From: Anaerostipes hominis (ex Lee et al. 2021)
GTDB lineage: Bacteria > Bacillota > Clostridia > Lachnospirales > Lachnospiraceae
NCBI RefSeq assembly: GCF_002270485.1
Contig: NZ_NQOG01000024.1
Coordinates: forward strand, 1-36,940
Length of the DNA stretch: 36,940 bases
Direction: 5' to 3'
Part shown: positions 22,319-29,400 of the stretch, piece after piece
Layout of the letters: each line of letters starts with the position of its first letter
How positions within the stretch are numbered: position 1 is the stretch's first letter
Position numbers and translations under genes: made by a program
The notes under the pieces: model-generated
Databases searched by the model: none
What the model saw: only the letters and a program-made list of their open reading frames with translations
Told to the model about the DNA's origin: nothing

Positions 22319-24820
22319 CTATTTCGCATAGCTGTAAAATACATTGCCTGCCTTTTTAAATTCTCTCTCCATTGAAGACCGTTCCGCCTGAACAGATTCT
22401 TCCTTCAGAGGATCAAAATATCTGATCTTTGTATTGTTATAACTCATGACCAGAATAAATGTGCCGTTGGCCCTTTTTGCAATGACCGGCCTTCCTTTGC
22501 TGATGCAGTAGAGAACGTCTTCAAATTTACATCCGGTGTAATCTGCTGCCATTTTGTCCATAGAATCATACAGCATGCCGTAAACATCTTTTTTGCTCCG
22601 CTTCAGCTGTCCGTAGGTGACATCCTTTCCCTCGGAATCCGTAATCATTTTTACACAGGCAATTCCGGTCTCGTCTTTGGACTCTGCTTTCACCATCGGA
22701 ATATTTGCCACTTTCCCGTAGCTCTTCATAACTCCTTTTTCCCACAGGTACAGCTGGCTTGAATTAACTACCACACCTGCGTTTTTCTGAGCTTCTTTAA
22801 TAGCTTTTGCCATATCCGTATAAGTTCCCTTCAGTGAACCGCCGGCATAAATATAGACATTTTTATACCGCTGTTCATTGTTCGCAAAGGATACGCTGCA
22901 CTCTTTCCCGGTCTGGCTGAGCGCAGAAGATAAATACTTCGGAACTGTCTGTACATATACATAATCAGGGAATGATAGATATACCTGGTTCAGACGGTCG
23001 CTTGTATATCCGTATTCCAGTGAAGCTTTATCCTCCGTCTTATCCTTGTAGCGAATATAATCCTCTTTCATGCTCTTGTACCCTGTTCCTGAGCGTCTGG
23101 CCGGACTGAGTACGACAACAGTTCCGTCTACCCTGGCGTCCGTAACATAGATTCCGCTCTTTTCAAACTTGGCCTGTTCCTGATTTTTGTCATCGACAAT
23201 TGCAACTTTTTTCATTGGAAACTGGACGGAACCGTCTTTTCTTGTCTTCACATCCCCTGCATCTGCAATACCGTACACAAGGTCTTCTTTCACAAAACCG
23301 ATCGGTTTGATCCGTTCTCCTTTATCACAGCGGAGCTTATGCTCTTTGTTATTTTCCAGATCTATGATCCGTATGTCCGTTTCATTTTCCGTTATGGCAA
23401 GCATTCCGGTTCCGGAGACTGCGACCATGCCGCTGCTGATATTTTTTGCAATGGTTTTTGACTCCCGGCTGTCCAGATCGACCTGGTAGTAAGCCCCGTC
23501 CAGCTCAAAATAGAACATTCCGCTGTCACTCAGGTATGCTCCTTTTTCAATCTCATCTTTTAAATTTTCATACTGGATCTTCACCGGTATAAAAGCTTTC
23601 TCGTCTGCTTTTCCGCTCTCCGCTTCATATTCATAGACACCGATTCCATTCTTGCCTTCGTGTTCTCCCCGATTCATGTATCCATATACAATAAATTTAA
23701 TGTTTCCACTTTTATCCATCTCCATCACATGGATACCGTGCTGCGGATAATTGTTTCGGGAGTCTCTGTAGTCTTCTCCCACAAAAGAAAACACTCTTGT
23801 CATAGAAGCATTTTTATAATCGTAATACCACAGCTCATTTTCCTGAACAAATGCCGCTTTCCGCCCGCTGTTCCTGCTGATCAGTTCTTCGGGATTCATC
23901 TGCGTGATCCCCATCAGTATTCTGTTGTTTGCCCGGTCCAGTGCGTCATAGCGGAAAAACGCATTCTGAGTCCGCTCGTAATTGAGCAGATACATCCGGT
24001 CTTTGGAATATCTGATACGGAAGTATTCTGTCACCTGATAGTACTGCTTGATCCCTTTGCTGTTTTCTGCAGACAAAATAAATCTGTACTCCACCGATGT
24101 CACATTAGAGCTGGCCTCTTTGATGACCGGCGCGTACATGCGCTCAGTTTTTGGTTTCAGTGATGCATAGCAGACTGCCTCCTGATTGGAAGAAATATCA
24201 ACGAAAGAAAGATCATTTGTCATAGTTCCGTCCTTTACTTCCAAATATTTTTTTACATATTCTGAACTTCCCTCTGTCAAAGTGGCATCGTGAAATTCCT
24301 TTGCAAACTTCAGACACTCGGCAAAATGCAGATCGGTACCGTAAATAATGCGGGTATAATATGTGATTTTTTGTCCCTCATCTTCTATAGACAGAGCCAA
24401 AAGATATGTTTTCCCCGACTCCAGACGGCTCTTGACTTTTAAGTCCGCTGCCGCACCGCTTTTTTTCTGCTGAAAAGCTACTACTCCTTTTTCCAGAGCA
24501 GAGCGGTTATTCTCTTTATATATTTTATAATCCAGCGCTTCGATGGAGCTGTTTCCGTGTTTCATAAAAACCTGGAATTTATCCTCCTTTATCGGCGTGA
24601 TGGAATCTCTCATCAAAGATGCGTCCACGGACTCTGTGTATCCATGGAGTTCATTGATCTCTTCTCCTCCGGTGTTTATGGTCAGCACAGGCAGGGATGC
24701 CTGACTTGTCTCACTGACACCCTGATTATTTTTTCCTATCAAAATATAATTCCATATTCCAAGAGCAAGAATAAAAATCAGTCCAAAGACTGCTGCTAGT
24801 ATGGCTTTTTCCCGCTTCAT
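22319..24820 (-). CDS. Membrane-anchored 833-residue protein with C39-like C-terminus
   Basis: I do not recognise a named family. The N-terminus has one membrane helix (7-28). Residues 40-260 are beta-rich, and 290-590 contain strand repeats such as 'NELWYYDYKNASMTRVF' and 'GTGMLAITENETDIRIIDLENNK', like a WD/PQQ propeller. The end (about 690-833) looks like a C39-type papain fold: Cys722 in 'ETGIACVKMITD', 'FEDVLYCISKGRPVIAK', a strand pair 'FILVMSYNNTKIRYFDP' and a C-terminal 'REFKKAGNVFYSY'. The His that normally begins the 'HYVVVxGYD' strand is Thr787 here, so peptidase activity is doubtful. It is the first gene of an operon with the SbcCD-like protein and the PBP, with a promoter at 24857-24885. 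Confidence 0.7.
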   Translation of the reverse strand: MKREKAILAAVFGLIFILALGIWNYILIGKNNQGVSETSQASLPVLTINTGGEEINELHGYTESVDASLMRDSITPIKEDKFQVFMKHGNSSIEALDYKIYKENNRSALEKGVVAFQQKKSGAAADLKVKSRLESGKTYLLALSIEDEGQKITYYTRIIYGTDLHFAECLKFAKEFHDATLTEGSSEYVKKYLEVKDGTMTNDLSFVDISSNQEAVCYASLKPKTERMYAPVIKEASSNVTSVEYRFILSAENSKGIKQYYQVTEYFRIRYSKDRMYLLNYERTQNAFFRYDALDRANNRILMGITQMNPEELISRNSGRKAAFVQENELWYYDYKNASMTRVFSFVGEDYRDSRNNYPQHGIHVMEMDKSGNIKFIVYGYMNRGEHEGKNGIGVYEYEAESGKADEKAFIPVKIQYENLKDEIEKGAYLSDSGMFYFELDGAYYQVDLDSRESKTIAKNISSGMVAVSGTGMLAITENETDIRIIDLENNKEHKLRCDKGERIKPIGFVKEDLVYGIADAGDVKTRKDGSVQFPMKKVAIVDDKNQEQAKFEKSGIYVTDARVDGTVVVLSPARRSGTGYKSMKEDYIRYKDKTEDKASLEYGYTSDRLNQVYLSFPDYVYVQTVPKYLSSALSQTGKECSVSFANNEQRYKNVYIYAGGSLKGTYTDMAKAIKEAQKNAGVVVNSSQLYLWEKGVMKSYGKVANIPMVKAESKDETGIACVKMITDSEGKDVTYGQLKRSKKDVYGMLYDSMDKMAADYTGCKFEDVLYCISKGRPVIAKRANGTFILVMSYNNTKIRYFDPLKEESVQAERSSMEREFKKAGNVFYSYAK

Positions 24821-24856
24821 AAGATCCTCCTGACATTCTCTCTGTCCTATCTGTAT

Positions 24857-24885
24857 ATTTTATCCGTTTTCCTGAGGAAACACAA
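24857..24885 (-). promoter_or_regulatory. Promoter of the 833-residue protein/SbcCD/PBP operon
   Basis: On the minus strand TTGTGT (24885-24880), a 17-nt spacer and TAAAAT (24862-24857). GTCAGGAGGATC precedes the ATG at 24820. Confidence 0.65.
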
Positions 24886-25007
24886 CAAATTTAAGGAAAG
24901 TTTAAGAGCAGCAGACTGCTTGACAGCGATAGTAAAAAATTACAAAGACCAAATTATGAATTCAGACTCGGCGCTGGTAATCTAAGACTATTATTTTTTG
25001 CAAAAAA

Positions 25008-25016
25008 TGATATAAT
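25008..25016 (+). promoter_or_regulatory. Extended -10 promoter of the leader/CD3324-type gene
   Basis: TGATATAAT is a perfect extended -10 (TGnTATAAT). No good -35 is visible at 16-18 bp, as is common for extended -10 promoters. The expected start is near 25023, so the transcript begins just before the leader ribosome site. Confidence 0.7.
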
Positions 25017-25046
25017 AACTAGTAATAAAAGAGGAGGTAAATTCAT

Positions 25047-25076
25047 ATGCTTGATCCCATTGTTTTTGCTGCATAG
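25047..25076 (+). CDS. 9-residue leader peptide MLDPIVFAA
   Basis: An ATG 8 nt after the strong site GAGGAGGT (25031-25038) opens a 9-codon ORF (MLDPIVFAA) ending at TAG (25074-25076). It is the first thing translated on this transcript, 109 bp before the CD3324-type gene, and its stop codon touches the 5' arm of a long stem. Such position, size and ribosome site are typical of leader peptides of ribosome-mediated attenuators. The inducing signal cannot be read from the sequence. Confidence 0.68.
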   Translation: MLDPIVFAA

Positions 25077-25152
25077 CAGGGAGCTATTTGCAGCCATGCT
25101 GAATAACAGCATGATTTATAACGTTAAAATCTCAACAAATAGCCCTTGCTGT
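25073..25152 (+). promoter_or_regulatory. Structured attenuator-like leader RNA
   Basis: GCAGGGAGCTATTTG (25076-25090) pairs with CAAATAGCCCTTGC (25136-25149), 14 pairs with one bulged A and one G-U, extendable by three pairs into the leader stop codon. Inside it CATGCTG (25095-25101) pairs perfectly with CAGCATG (25107-25113). A weaker CTGTTCT/AGAGCAG pair (25149-25155 with 25178-25184) could cover the ribosome site of the next gene. A T-rich run follows at 25161-25174. Confidence 0.68.
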
Positions 25153-25185
25153 TCTGAATTAATTTTTTTATTTTAGGAGAGCAGT

Positions 25186-25467
25186 ATGAGCTATAAGAAA
25201 GCGAAACATATACTTCCCCTTGAACTTCTTGAAGAAATCCAAAAATATGTAGAAGGGGAGAGCATTTATATACCAAGAAGATCGGACAGAAAAAAGCCCC
25301 GTGGGAGTTCTGTTGCATCTTTAAAGTATTTTCAAAAACGCAATGCACAAATATTCAGTGAGTATCTTGCGGGAGAGCGCCAGGATTTATTGTCTGAAAA
25401 ATATTTTCTGTCTCTGAAAAGCATCCAAAGAATCATCCGGCAGGAGAAAATGATACATAACATGTAA
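25186..25467 (+). CDS. CD3324-family small helix-turn-helix protein
   Basis: The 93-residue protein begins 'MSYKKAKHILPLELLEEIQKYVEGESIYIP', the recognisable start of the CD3324 family named from Clostridioides difficile. It is followed by a basic stretch and a helix-turn-helix-like end ('DLLSEKYFLSLKSIQRIIRQEK', about 66-87). It is probably a DNA- or RNA-binding regulator; its target is unknown. AGGAGAG precedes the ATG. It is preceded by a leader peptide ORF and a structured leader and followed at once by a terminator, so it forms a separate attenuated unit. Confidence 0.8.
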   Translation: MSYKKAKHILPLELLEEIQKYVEGESIYIPRRSDRKKPRGSSVASLKYFQKRNAQIFSEYLAGERQDLLSEKYFLSLKSIQRIIRQEKMIHNM

Positions 25468-25470
25468 AGG

Positions 25471-25513
25471 TGAGCCGATACGGATATGAAAACCGTATTG
25501 GCTCATCTTTTTT
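25471..25513 (+). terminator. Terminator of the CD3324-type gene
   Basis: TGAGCCGATACGG (25471-25483) pairs with CCGTATTGGCTCA (25493-25505), 13 pairs with one G-U and a 9-nt loop, followed by TCTTTTTTT. Confidence 0.92.
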
Positions 25514-25593
25514 TCATAAAAAAGGATGAGGTTTGTGCTGACGGAAATGAATGATAGAATTTTTTCAGAATAAAAAATTCAGGAGGTGACATT

Positions 25594-25641
25594 GTGAAGC
25601 GAATTTTAGAAAATCCGCCTTTTTTCTCTTTCCTATTCTAA
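25594..25641 (+). CDS. 15-residue leader peptide of the DUF1062 gene
   Basis: A GTG, 6 nt after a near-perfect AGGAGGT (25581-25587), opens a 15-codon ORF (MKRILENPPFFSFLF) ending at TAA (25639-25641), 21 nt before the DUF1062 start codon. The last codons are Pro-Pro-Phe-Phe-Ser-Phe-Leu-Phe. Its last five codons form the 5' arm of a hairpin covering the ribosome site of DUF1062. A perfect GAATTTTTT/AAAAAATTC hairpin (25557-25580) lies just upstream. Ribosome-site quality and the exact overlap with the hairpin argue that it is translated. Confidence 0.75.
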   Translation: MKRILENPPFFSFLF

Positions 25642-25657
25642 TTAGAACAGGAAGGAG
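25626..25657 (+). promoter_or_regulatory. Hairpin sequestering the DUF1062 ribosome site
   Basis: CTCTTTCCTATTCT (25626-25639) pairs with AGAACAGGAAGGAG (25644-25657): 13 of 14 positions pair (one G-U, one A-C mismatch) around an AATT loop. The 3' arm contains the whole Shine-Dalgarno GGAAGGAG of the DUF1062 gene. The leader stop TAA begins at the end of the 5' arm. A ribosome held near the end of the leader would open the stem and free the ribosome site. Confidence 0.82.
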
Positions 25658-25662
25658 ATTTT

Positions 25663-26226
25663 ATGAAAAATAAATTTCTCAGAACGGTTGTCTGGGAGGT
25701 ACAGTACCAAACTCCGCCTCCTGCCGTGCGTTACTGTAAAAAATGCAGCAGTCAAAAAGAGTTTGTCAGTTCCGGACAGTTTAGGGTTAATGCACAGAGA
25801 AAATACCTGGACGTCTGGCTTATTTATAAATGTTCCGGCTGTGAAGCCACATGGAATCTGACTGTCTTATCCAGAATCCATCCAAAAGCAGTGAGCAGAG
25901 AACTTCTGGATAAATTCCACGGCAATGATCAAATACTTGCCCATAAATATGCTATGAATACAGATTTGTTGAAACGAAATGGCTGCAAAATCGGTCCATA
26001 TGATTACAAGATAACCGGATGTGCTGCATTTGACGGACCTGTTAGGCTGCATATCAGAAGTAATGATGCATCAGATGTAAAAGTATCGGCAATACTGCGT
26101 GAAAAACTGCAGTTATCCAGAAAAGAATTTGAAGACATGCTTTCAGACGGCAGAATACAAAGCGAGTCAGAAAATGATTTAACAAAGTGCAGGCTAGGGA
26201 AGGAGATCCTTTTAGTTATCTCATAA
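25663..26226 (+). CDS. DUF1062 zinc-ribbon protein, leader-controlled
   Basis: The 187-residue protein is of the DUF1062 family. A zinc ribbon is formed by 'YCKKCSS' (Cys25, Cys28) and 'YKCSGCEATW' (Cys57, Cys60). The C-terminus (about 138-187, 'VSAILREKLQLSRKEFEDML', 'KCRLGKEILLVI') resembles an S4-type RNA-binding fold, which is my inference. Zinc ribbon plus S4-like domain would suit a ribosome- or RNA-associated protein. The start ATG is 5 nt after GAAGGAG, all of which is buried in the leader hairpin. It is preceded by a leader peptide and followed by the separate promoter of the Rpn gene. A possible promoter TTGTGC-16-TAGAAT lies at 25533-25560. Confidence 0.83.
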   Translation: MKNKFLRTVVWEVQYQTPPPAVRYCKKCSSQKEFVSSGQFRVNAQRKYLDVWLIYKCSGCEATWNLTVLSRIHPKAVSRELLDKFHGNDQILAHKYAMNTDLLKRNGCKIGPYDYKITGCAAFDGPVRLHIRSNDASDVKVSAILREKLQLSRKEFEDMLSDGRIQSESENDLTKCRLGKEILLVIS

Positions 26227-26258
26227 AAATACTCTCTGGATCTCCAAAAATACATAAT

Positions 26259-26287
26259 TTGACATTTTAGTGATTATATTGTAAAAT
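26259..26287 (+). promoter_or_regulatory. Promoter of the Rpn-family gene
   Basis: TTGACA (26259-26264), a 17-nt spacer and TAAAAT (26282-26287), about 58 bp before the ATG. Confidence 0.82.
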
Positions 26288-26344
26288 ACTAGGTGATATT
26301 GAAAAAACTTTCCATATATGATAAACTAAAGGAGATAACAAAAG

Positions 26345-27244
26345 ATGAAAAAGTCTAACAATATATCACTTAAAAATGACTATGCTTTCACACAGATCAT
26401 GAAGCAGCCTAAGATACTCCGGGGATTTTTAAGCAGTATCCTGCATATTCCTCCTGAAAAGATCGGGACCATTCATATAAAAGACCGCCACCTTTCCAAA
26501 GATCTTCTGGAAGGAAAGCTTTCCATACTTGATTTGTATACCGTAGTGGAAGGGACCGGAAAAATCAACATAGAGATGCAGGTACTGCCCTACGCACACT
26601 GGGACAGAAGATCTCTGTCTTATTTAGCAAAGGTATACACTCAGGATTTAAAATCAGGAGAAGCTTATGCCAATTGTGTTAAGGCCATTCATATCAGTAT
26701 TCTTGGTTTCAATCAGCTGACTGACACCGATTACTTTTACTCCTCTTTTCATATGAGAGAGGACAGCAGACACAGCCTATACAGCGATCAGTGGGAAGTT
26801 CATGTGATTGAGCTGCCAAAACTGAACTCTTCAAAAGTAAAAGAAGAGCATAAAAAGTTATATCAATGGGCATGTTTTATTTGCGCAGAGGGAGAGGAGG
26901 AACGTGCCATGATAGAAAAAGATCCTTATATTGAAGAAGCCATCAGAGAACTTGAATTGCTGGAACGCGATCCTGAACGTATGGACGAATATTTGTTCCG
27001 CCAAAAAAATCTTTCAGATTACGTCACCCAAATGGAGTACAGCAGAAAAGAAGGAGAATATACCAAAGTAATTGATCTGGTTCAAAAAAAGATGCAGCGA
27101 GGAAAAACTGAGGCAGAGATAGCCGATGCCTTAGAGGAAGATCCTCAGACTATCGCCTCCATTTGCCGTATGATCAGACTCTATCCTTCTTCCTCAAAGG
27201 AAGAAATTTATAAAGCATGGCAGAACAAACCCGGCACCGACTGA
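26345..27244 (+). CDS. Rpn-family PD-(D/E)XK nuclease / transposase-like protein
   Basis: The 299-residue protein begins 'SLKNDYAFTQIMKQPKILRGFLS', the typical Rpn/PDDEXK_2 start, and has the nuclease residues in 'LSILDLYTVVEGTGKINIEMQV' segments: Asp63, then Glu77-x-Gln79. The Rpn family (E. coli RpnA-E) are DNA endonucleases promoting RecA-independent recombination, often in variable copy number. The C-terminus (about 225-290) is helical with 'KMQRGKTEAEIADALEEDPQTIASICRMI', a possible helix-turn-helix. AAAGGAG precedes the ATG. It has its own promoter, and its downstream hairpin is shared with the convergent gene. Confidence 0.88.
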   Translation: MKKSNNISLKNDYAFTQIMKQPKILRGFLSSILHIPPEKIGTIHIKDRHLSKDLLEGKLSILDLYTVVEGTGKINIEMQVLPYAHWDRRSLSYLAKVYTQDLKSGEAYANCVKAIHISILGFNQLTDTDYFYSSFHMREDSRHSLYSDQWEVHVIELPKLNSSKVKEEHKKLYQWACFICAEGEEERAMIEKDPYIEEAIRELELLERDPERMDEYLFRQKNLSDYVTQMEYSRKEGEYTKVIDLVQKKMQRGKTEAEIADALEEDPQTIASICRMIRLYPSSSKEEIYKAWQNKPGTD

Positions 27245-27291
27245 CAAAAGATGCCGCAAAACAACTGTACTCCAGCTGTTTTGCGGCATCT
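27245..27291 (-). terminator. Terminator between the Rpn gene and the 130-residue protein
   Basis: AGATGCCGCAAAACA (27249-27263) pairs perfectly with bases 27277-27291. The T run (TTTTGT) is on the minus strand, so it serves the minus gene mainly; it may also stop the Rpn transcript. Confidence 0.82.
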
Positions 27292-27312
27292 CTGTCTTCA
27301 TACATATGTTTT

Positions 27313-27705
27313 TTAATCAGAAAACATTCTGCATTTTCTCCTGTAACGGCATCTGCGGTGATAGAGTTCTCCTCCCAGCAGTGTGCATACCATCTGATAA
27401 AGAAGGCGGTCTTTTTTAATACAGTCTTCTTTTTCCATTTCCTTGATCTTGTCATAGATATGATCGGCAAGTACAAGAACCCCTGTACGGTCCAGATACT
27501 CGTCAAACATCATACTTCCCTTGTACTCCAACTGGTCGCATGCATCCTCAATGTACTCAAGTACTTTTCCTGCAACCGGTCCATACATCCTCGTAATGTA
27601 CTGATAATCGTCCTCATCCTGCTCATCCATCATCACCATCGGCTTTCTGGAAAGAGACTCCATATCAAATGTAGGCAGATCACCCAAACCTTCACGATCC
27701 ATCAT
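27313..27705 (-). CDS. Conserved 130-residue protein of unknown function
   Basis: The protein begins 'MMDREGLGDLPTFDMESL' and is mostly helical and charged, with 'QYITRMYGPVAGKVLEYIEDACDQLEYKGSMM' segments in the middle and a very basic end ('YHRRCRYRRKCRMF'). I recognise the type as a hypothetical protein of Lachnospiraceae without known function. AAAGGAG precedes the ATG. It lies 71 bp downstream of the alarmone synthetase gene in the same direction and may be co-transcribed with it. A terminator follows. Confidence 0.7.
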   Translation of the reverse strand: MMDREGLGDLPTFDMESLSRKPMVMMDEQDEDDYQYITRMYGPVAGKVLEYIEDACDQLEYKGSMMFDEYLDRTGVLVLADHIYDKIKEMEKEDCIKKDRLLYQMVCTLLGGELYHRRCRYRRKCRMFSD

Positions 27706-27776
27706 TTTCGCTGCTCCTTTTCTCTACTGATAATATACTATGAGAAAGGAGAGAAAAAAGGTACAAAATTTTTAAG

Positions 27777-28430
27777 TTATCTGCGCATATCCTCCTGTTT
27801 AAGGCTGTGAATCTCTTCATTGATGGCCAGCATCTTGCTGTCCAGATAACTGATCATCTCTGCACATTCCCGAAGTTCTGACCGGATATATTCCGGAGCA
27901 TGTCCGTCATACTTGTAATAAATCTTGTGTTCCAGAGACGCCCAAAAGTCCATGGCAACCGTGCGGATCTGTATCTCTACTCTTGTTGGTACGACTGTAT
28001 CCGAGAGAAAGATCGGAACTTTCACGATCATATGGTAACTCCTGTACCCGCTGGGTTTTGGGTTGACCATATAATCTTTGATTTTTACTACTTCAATATC
28101 GTCCTGATTGGAAATCATGTCTACGATGCGGTAAATATCCGGGGTGAAGGAGCAGATAACTCTGATCCCTGCCACGTCGTCAATATATCTCTCAATGTTT
28201 TCTACCGTAATATCCTGCCCCTTTTTCATGAGCTTCCGGACAATACTCTCTTCACTTTTCATCCGGGATTCGATATGTTCGATTGGATTATATTTGTGCA
28301 CAAATTTAAATTCGTCATTTAATATCTCAAGCTTTGTTCCGATCTCTTTAAGCGCTGACTGATATAACAGCTGCATTTTCCGGTATTCTAAAAAAATATC
28401 CTTTACATCAGGTAATTCAATCTTTGCCAT
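27777..28430 (-). CDS. Small alarmone synthetase (GTP pyrophosphokinase, RelQ-like)
   Basis: The 217-residue protein has a single RelA/SpoT synthetase domain with no hydrolase, TGS or ACT part, as in RelQ/YjbM. It makes (p)ppGpp from ATP and GDP or GTP. Visible motifs are 'RMKSEESIVRKLMKKGQ', 'DDVAGIRVICSF', 'NPKPSGYRSYHMIVKVP' and 'VEIQIRTVAMDFWASLEHKIYYK'. I place the start at the ATG at 28430, 8 nt after AGAGGTG; a GTG three codons upstream overlaps this site. The promoter is at 28497-28525. Confidence 0.92.
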   Translation of the reverse strand: MAKIELPDVKDIFLEYRKMQLLYQSALKEIGTKLEILNDEFKFVHKYNPIEHIESRMKSEESIVRKLMKKGQDITVENIERYIDDVAGIRVICSFTPDIYRIVDMISNQDDIEVVKIKDYMVNPKPSGYRSYHMIVKVPIFLSDTVVPTRVEIQIRTVAMDFWASLEHKIYYKYDGHAPEYIRSELRECAEMISYLDSKMLAINEEIHSLKQEDMRR

Positions 28431-28496
28431 AGAATTCACACCTCTTTCTGAATTGTATCATGACTGGCTCTCCTATGCCTGCCAGTTCTAAAGAAT

Positions 28497-28525
28497 ATTT
28501 TATCATGAGTACAGAGAGCTTTCAA
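28497..28525 (-). promoter_or_regulatory. Promoter of the alarmone synthetase gene
   Basis: On the minus strand TTGAAA (28525-28520), a 17-nt spacer and TAAAAT (28502-28497). Confidence 0.75.
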
Positions 28526-28554
28526 ACTTATCAATGTGAAATCTTTATGACATT

Positions 28555-29322
28555 TCAGCACATCAGCATTCCGCCTGTGGCATCAAAAGTAATTCCGGTA
28601 AAATAGGAAGCCCTCTCTGACACAAGGAAGACAGCCGCATTTGCCACTTCCCCTGGATCTGCAATTCTTCCTATGGGTATCTTTTTGTTCTGTTCTTCTT
28701 CGTCTTTTTTATCCTTAAAAGATTTCATGAGCATGTCTGTCTTCATGTATCCCGGAGCAATGGCATTTACAGTAATTCCGTATTCTGCAGTTTCCCTGGC
28801 AAGAGATTTGGTAAGCCCGATCAGACCGGCTTTCGATGATGCATAATGGGAATGATTTCTTTTTGATCCCATGATGCCCGCTTTGGAAACCACATTTAAA
28901 ATACTTCCCTTTTTTCCTGCCTCCGTGAGATGGCAAATCAGCTTTTGAGAAAGCAGAAACGGCACTGTCAGATTCATCTCCAGAACTCTGCGGAAGTCTT
29001 CTTCCGGCATTTTGGCAGCCATGGAAGTTGTCCAGGCGGCCGCATTATTCACGAGGATATCTGCGCCTCCAAACTGTTCACAAGCAGCCAAAAACAGTCC
29101 GTTCCTGTCGGATTCCTCCATCATATCTCCCTGAAACCCAAAGACCTTTCCGGAACACTCCCGGTTCATTTGGCGGATCAGTGCCTCCGCCTCGTCCTTT
29201 CTTGATCGGTAATTCATGACCACATTGGCGCCTTCCTCAGCCAGCACCCGGCAGACCGCCCGTCCAAAGCCTTTTGCTCCCCCTGTAACAACTGCCGTCT
29301 TTCCCGATAACCCTAACTCCAT
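28555..29322 (-). CDS. SDR-family NAD(P)-dependent oxidoreductase
   Basis: The 255-residue classical short-chain dehydrogenase has cofactor motif TGGAKGFG (about 13-20), NNAA, catalytic Ser in 'LNVVSKAGIMG' and YxxxK in 'YASSKAGLIGLTKSLA'. Gly/Ala-rich segments 'VNAIAPGYMKTDML' and 'GRIADPGEVANAAVFLVS' resemble FabG-type reductases. As the last gene of the polyol PTS operon it more likely acts on a sugar or polyol intermediate than in fatty acid synthesis, but the substrate cannot be read from the sequence. GGGAGG precedes the ATG. No clear terminator is seen after it. Confidence 0.88.
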   Translation of the reverse strand: MELGLSGKTAVVTGGAKGFGRAVCRVLAEEGANVVMNYRSRKDEAEALIRQMNRECSGKVFGFQGDMMEESDRNGLFLAACEQFGGADILVNNAAAWTTSMAAKMPEEDFRRVLEMNLTVPFLLSQKLICHLTEAGKKGSILNVVSKAGIMGSKRNHSHYASSKAGLIGLTKSLARETAEYGITVNAIAPGYMKTDMLMKSFKDKKDEEEQNKKIPIGRIADPGEVANAAVFLVSERASYFTGITFDATGGMLMC

Positions 29323-29346
29323 GTGTACCTCCCTTATAACTGCCGA

Positions 29347-29381
29347 TATCTCCGGAACGCTTTCATGCCGTCCCGGAGATA
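29347..29381 (-). repeat. Intercistronic hairpin in the polyol operon
   Basis: TATCTCCGGAACG (29347-29359) is complementary to bases 29369-29381 with one G-U, giving a 13-bp stem with a 9-nt loop and no T run. It fills the gap between the GPDH-like gene and the SDR gene and may protect or process the mRNA. Confidence 0.72.
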
Positions 29382-29400
29382 TAGAATCTGAACTTATTTC

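Noticed and set aside
27217-27810. A 197-codon plus-strand ORF over the 130-residue gene
   Set aside because: It lies antisense to the minus gene with a good ribosome site and includes the arms of the 27249-27291 terminator.
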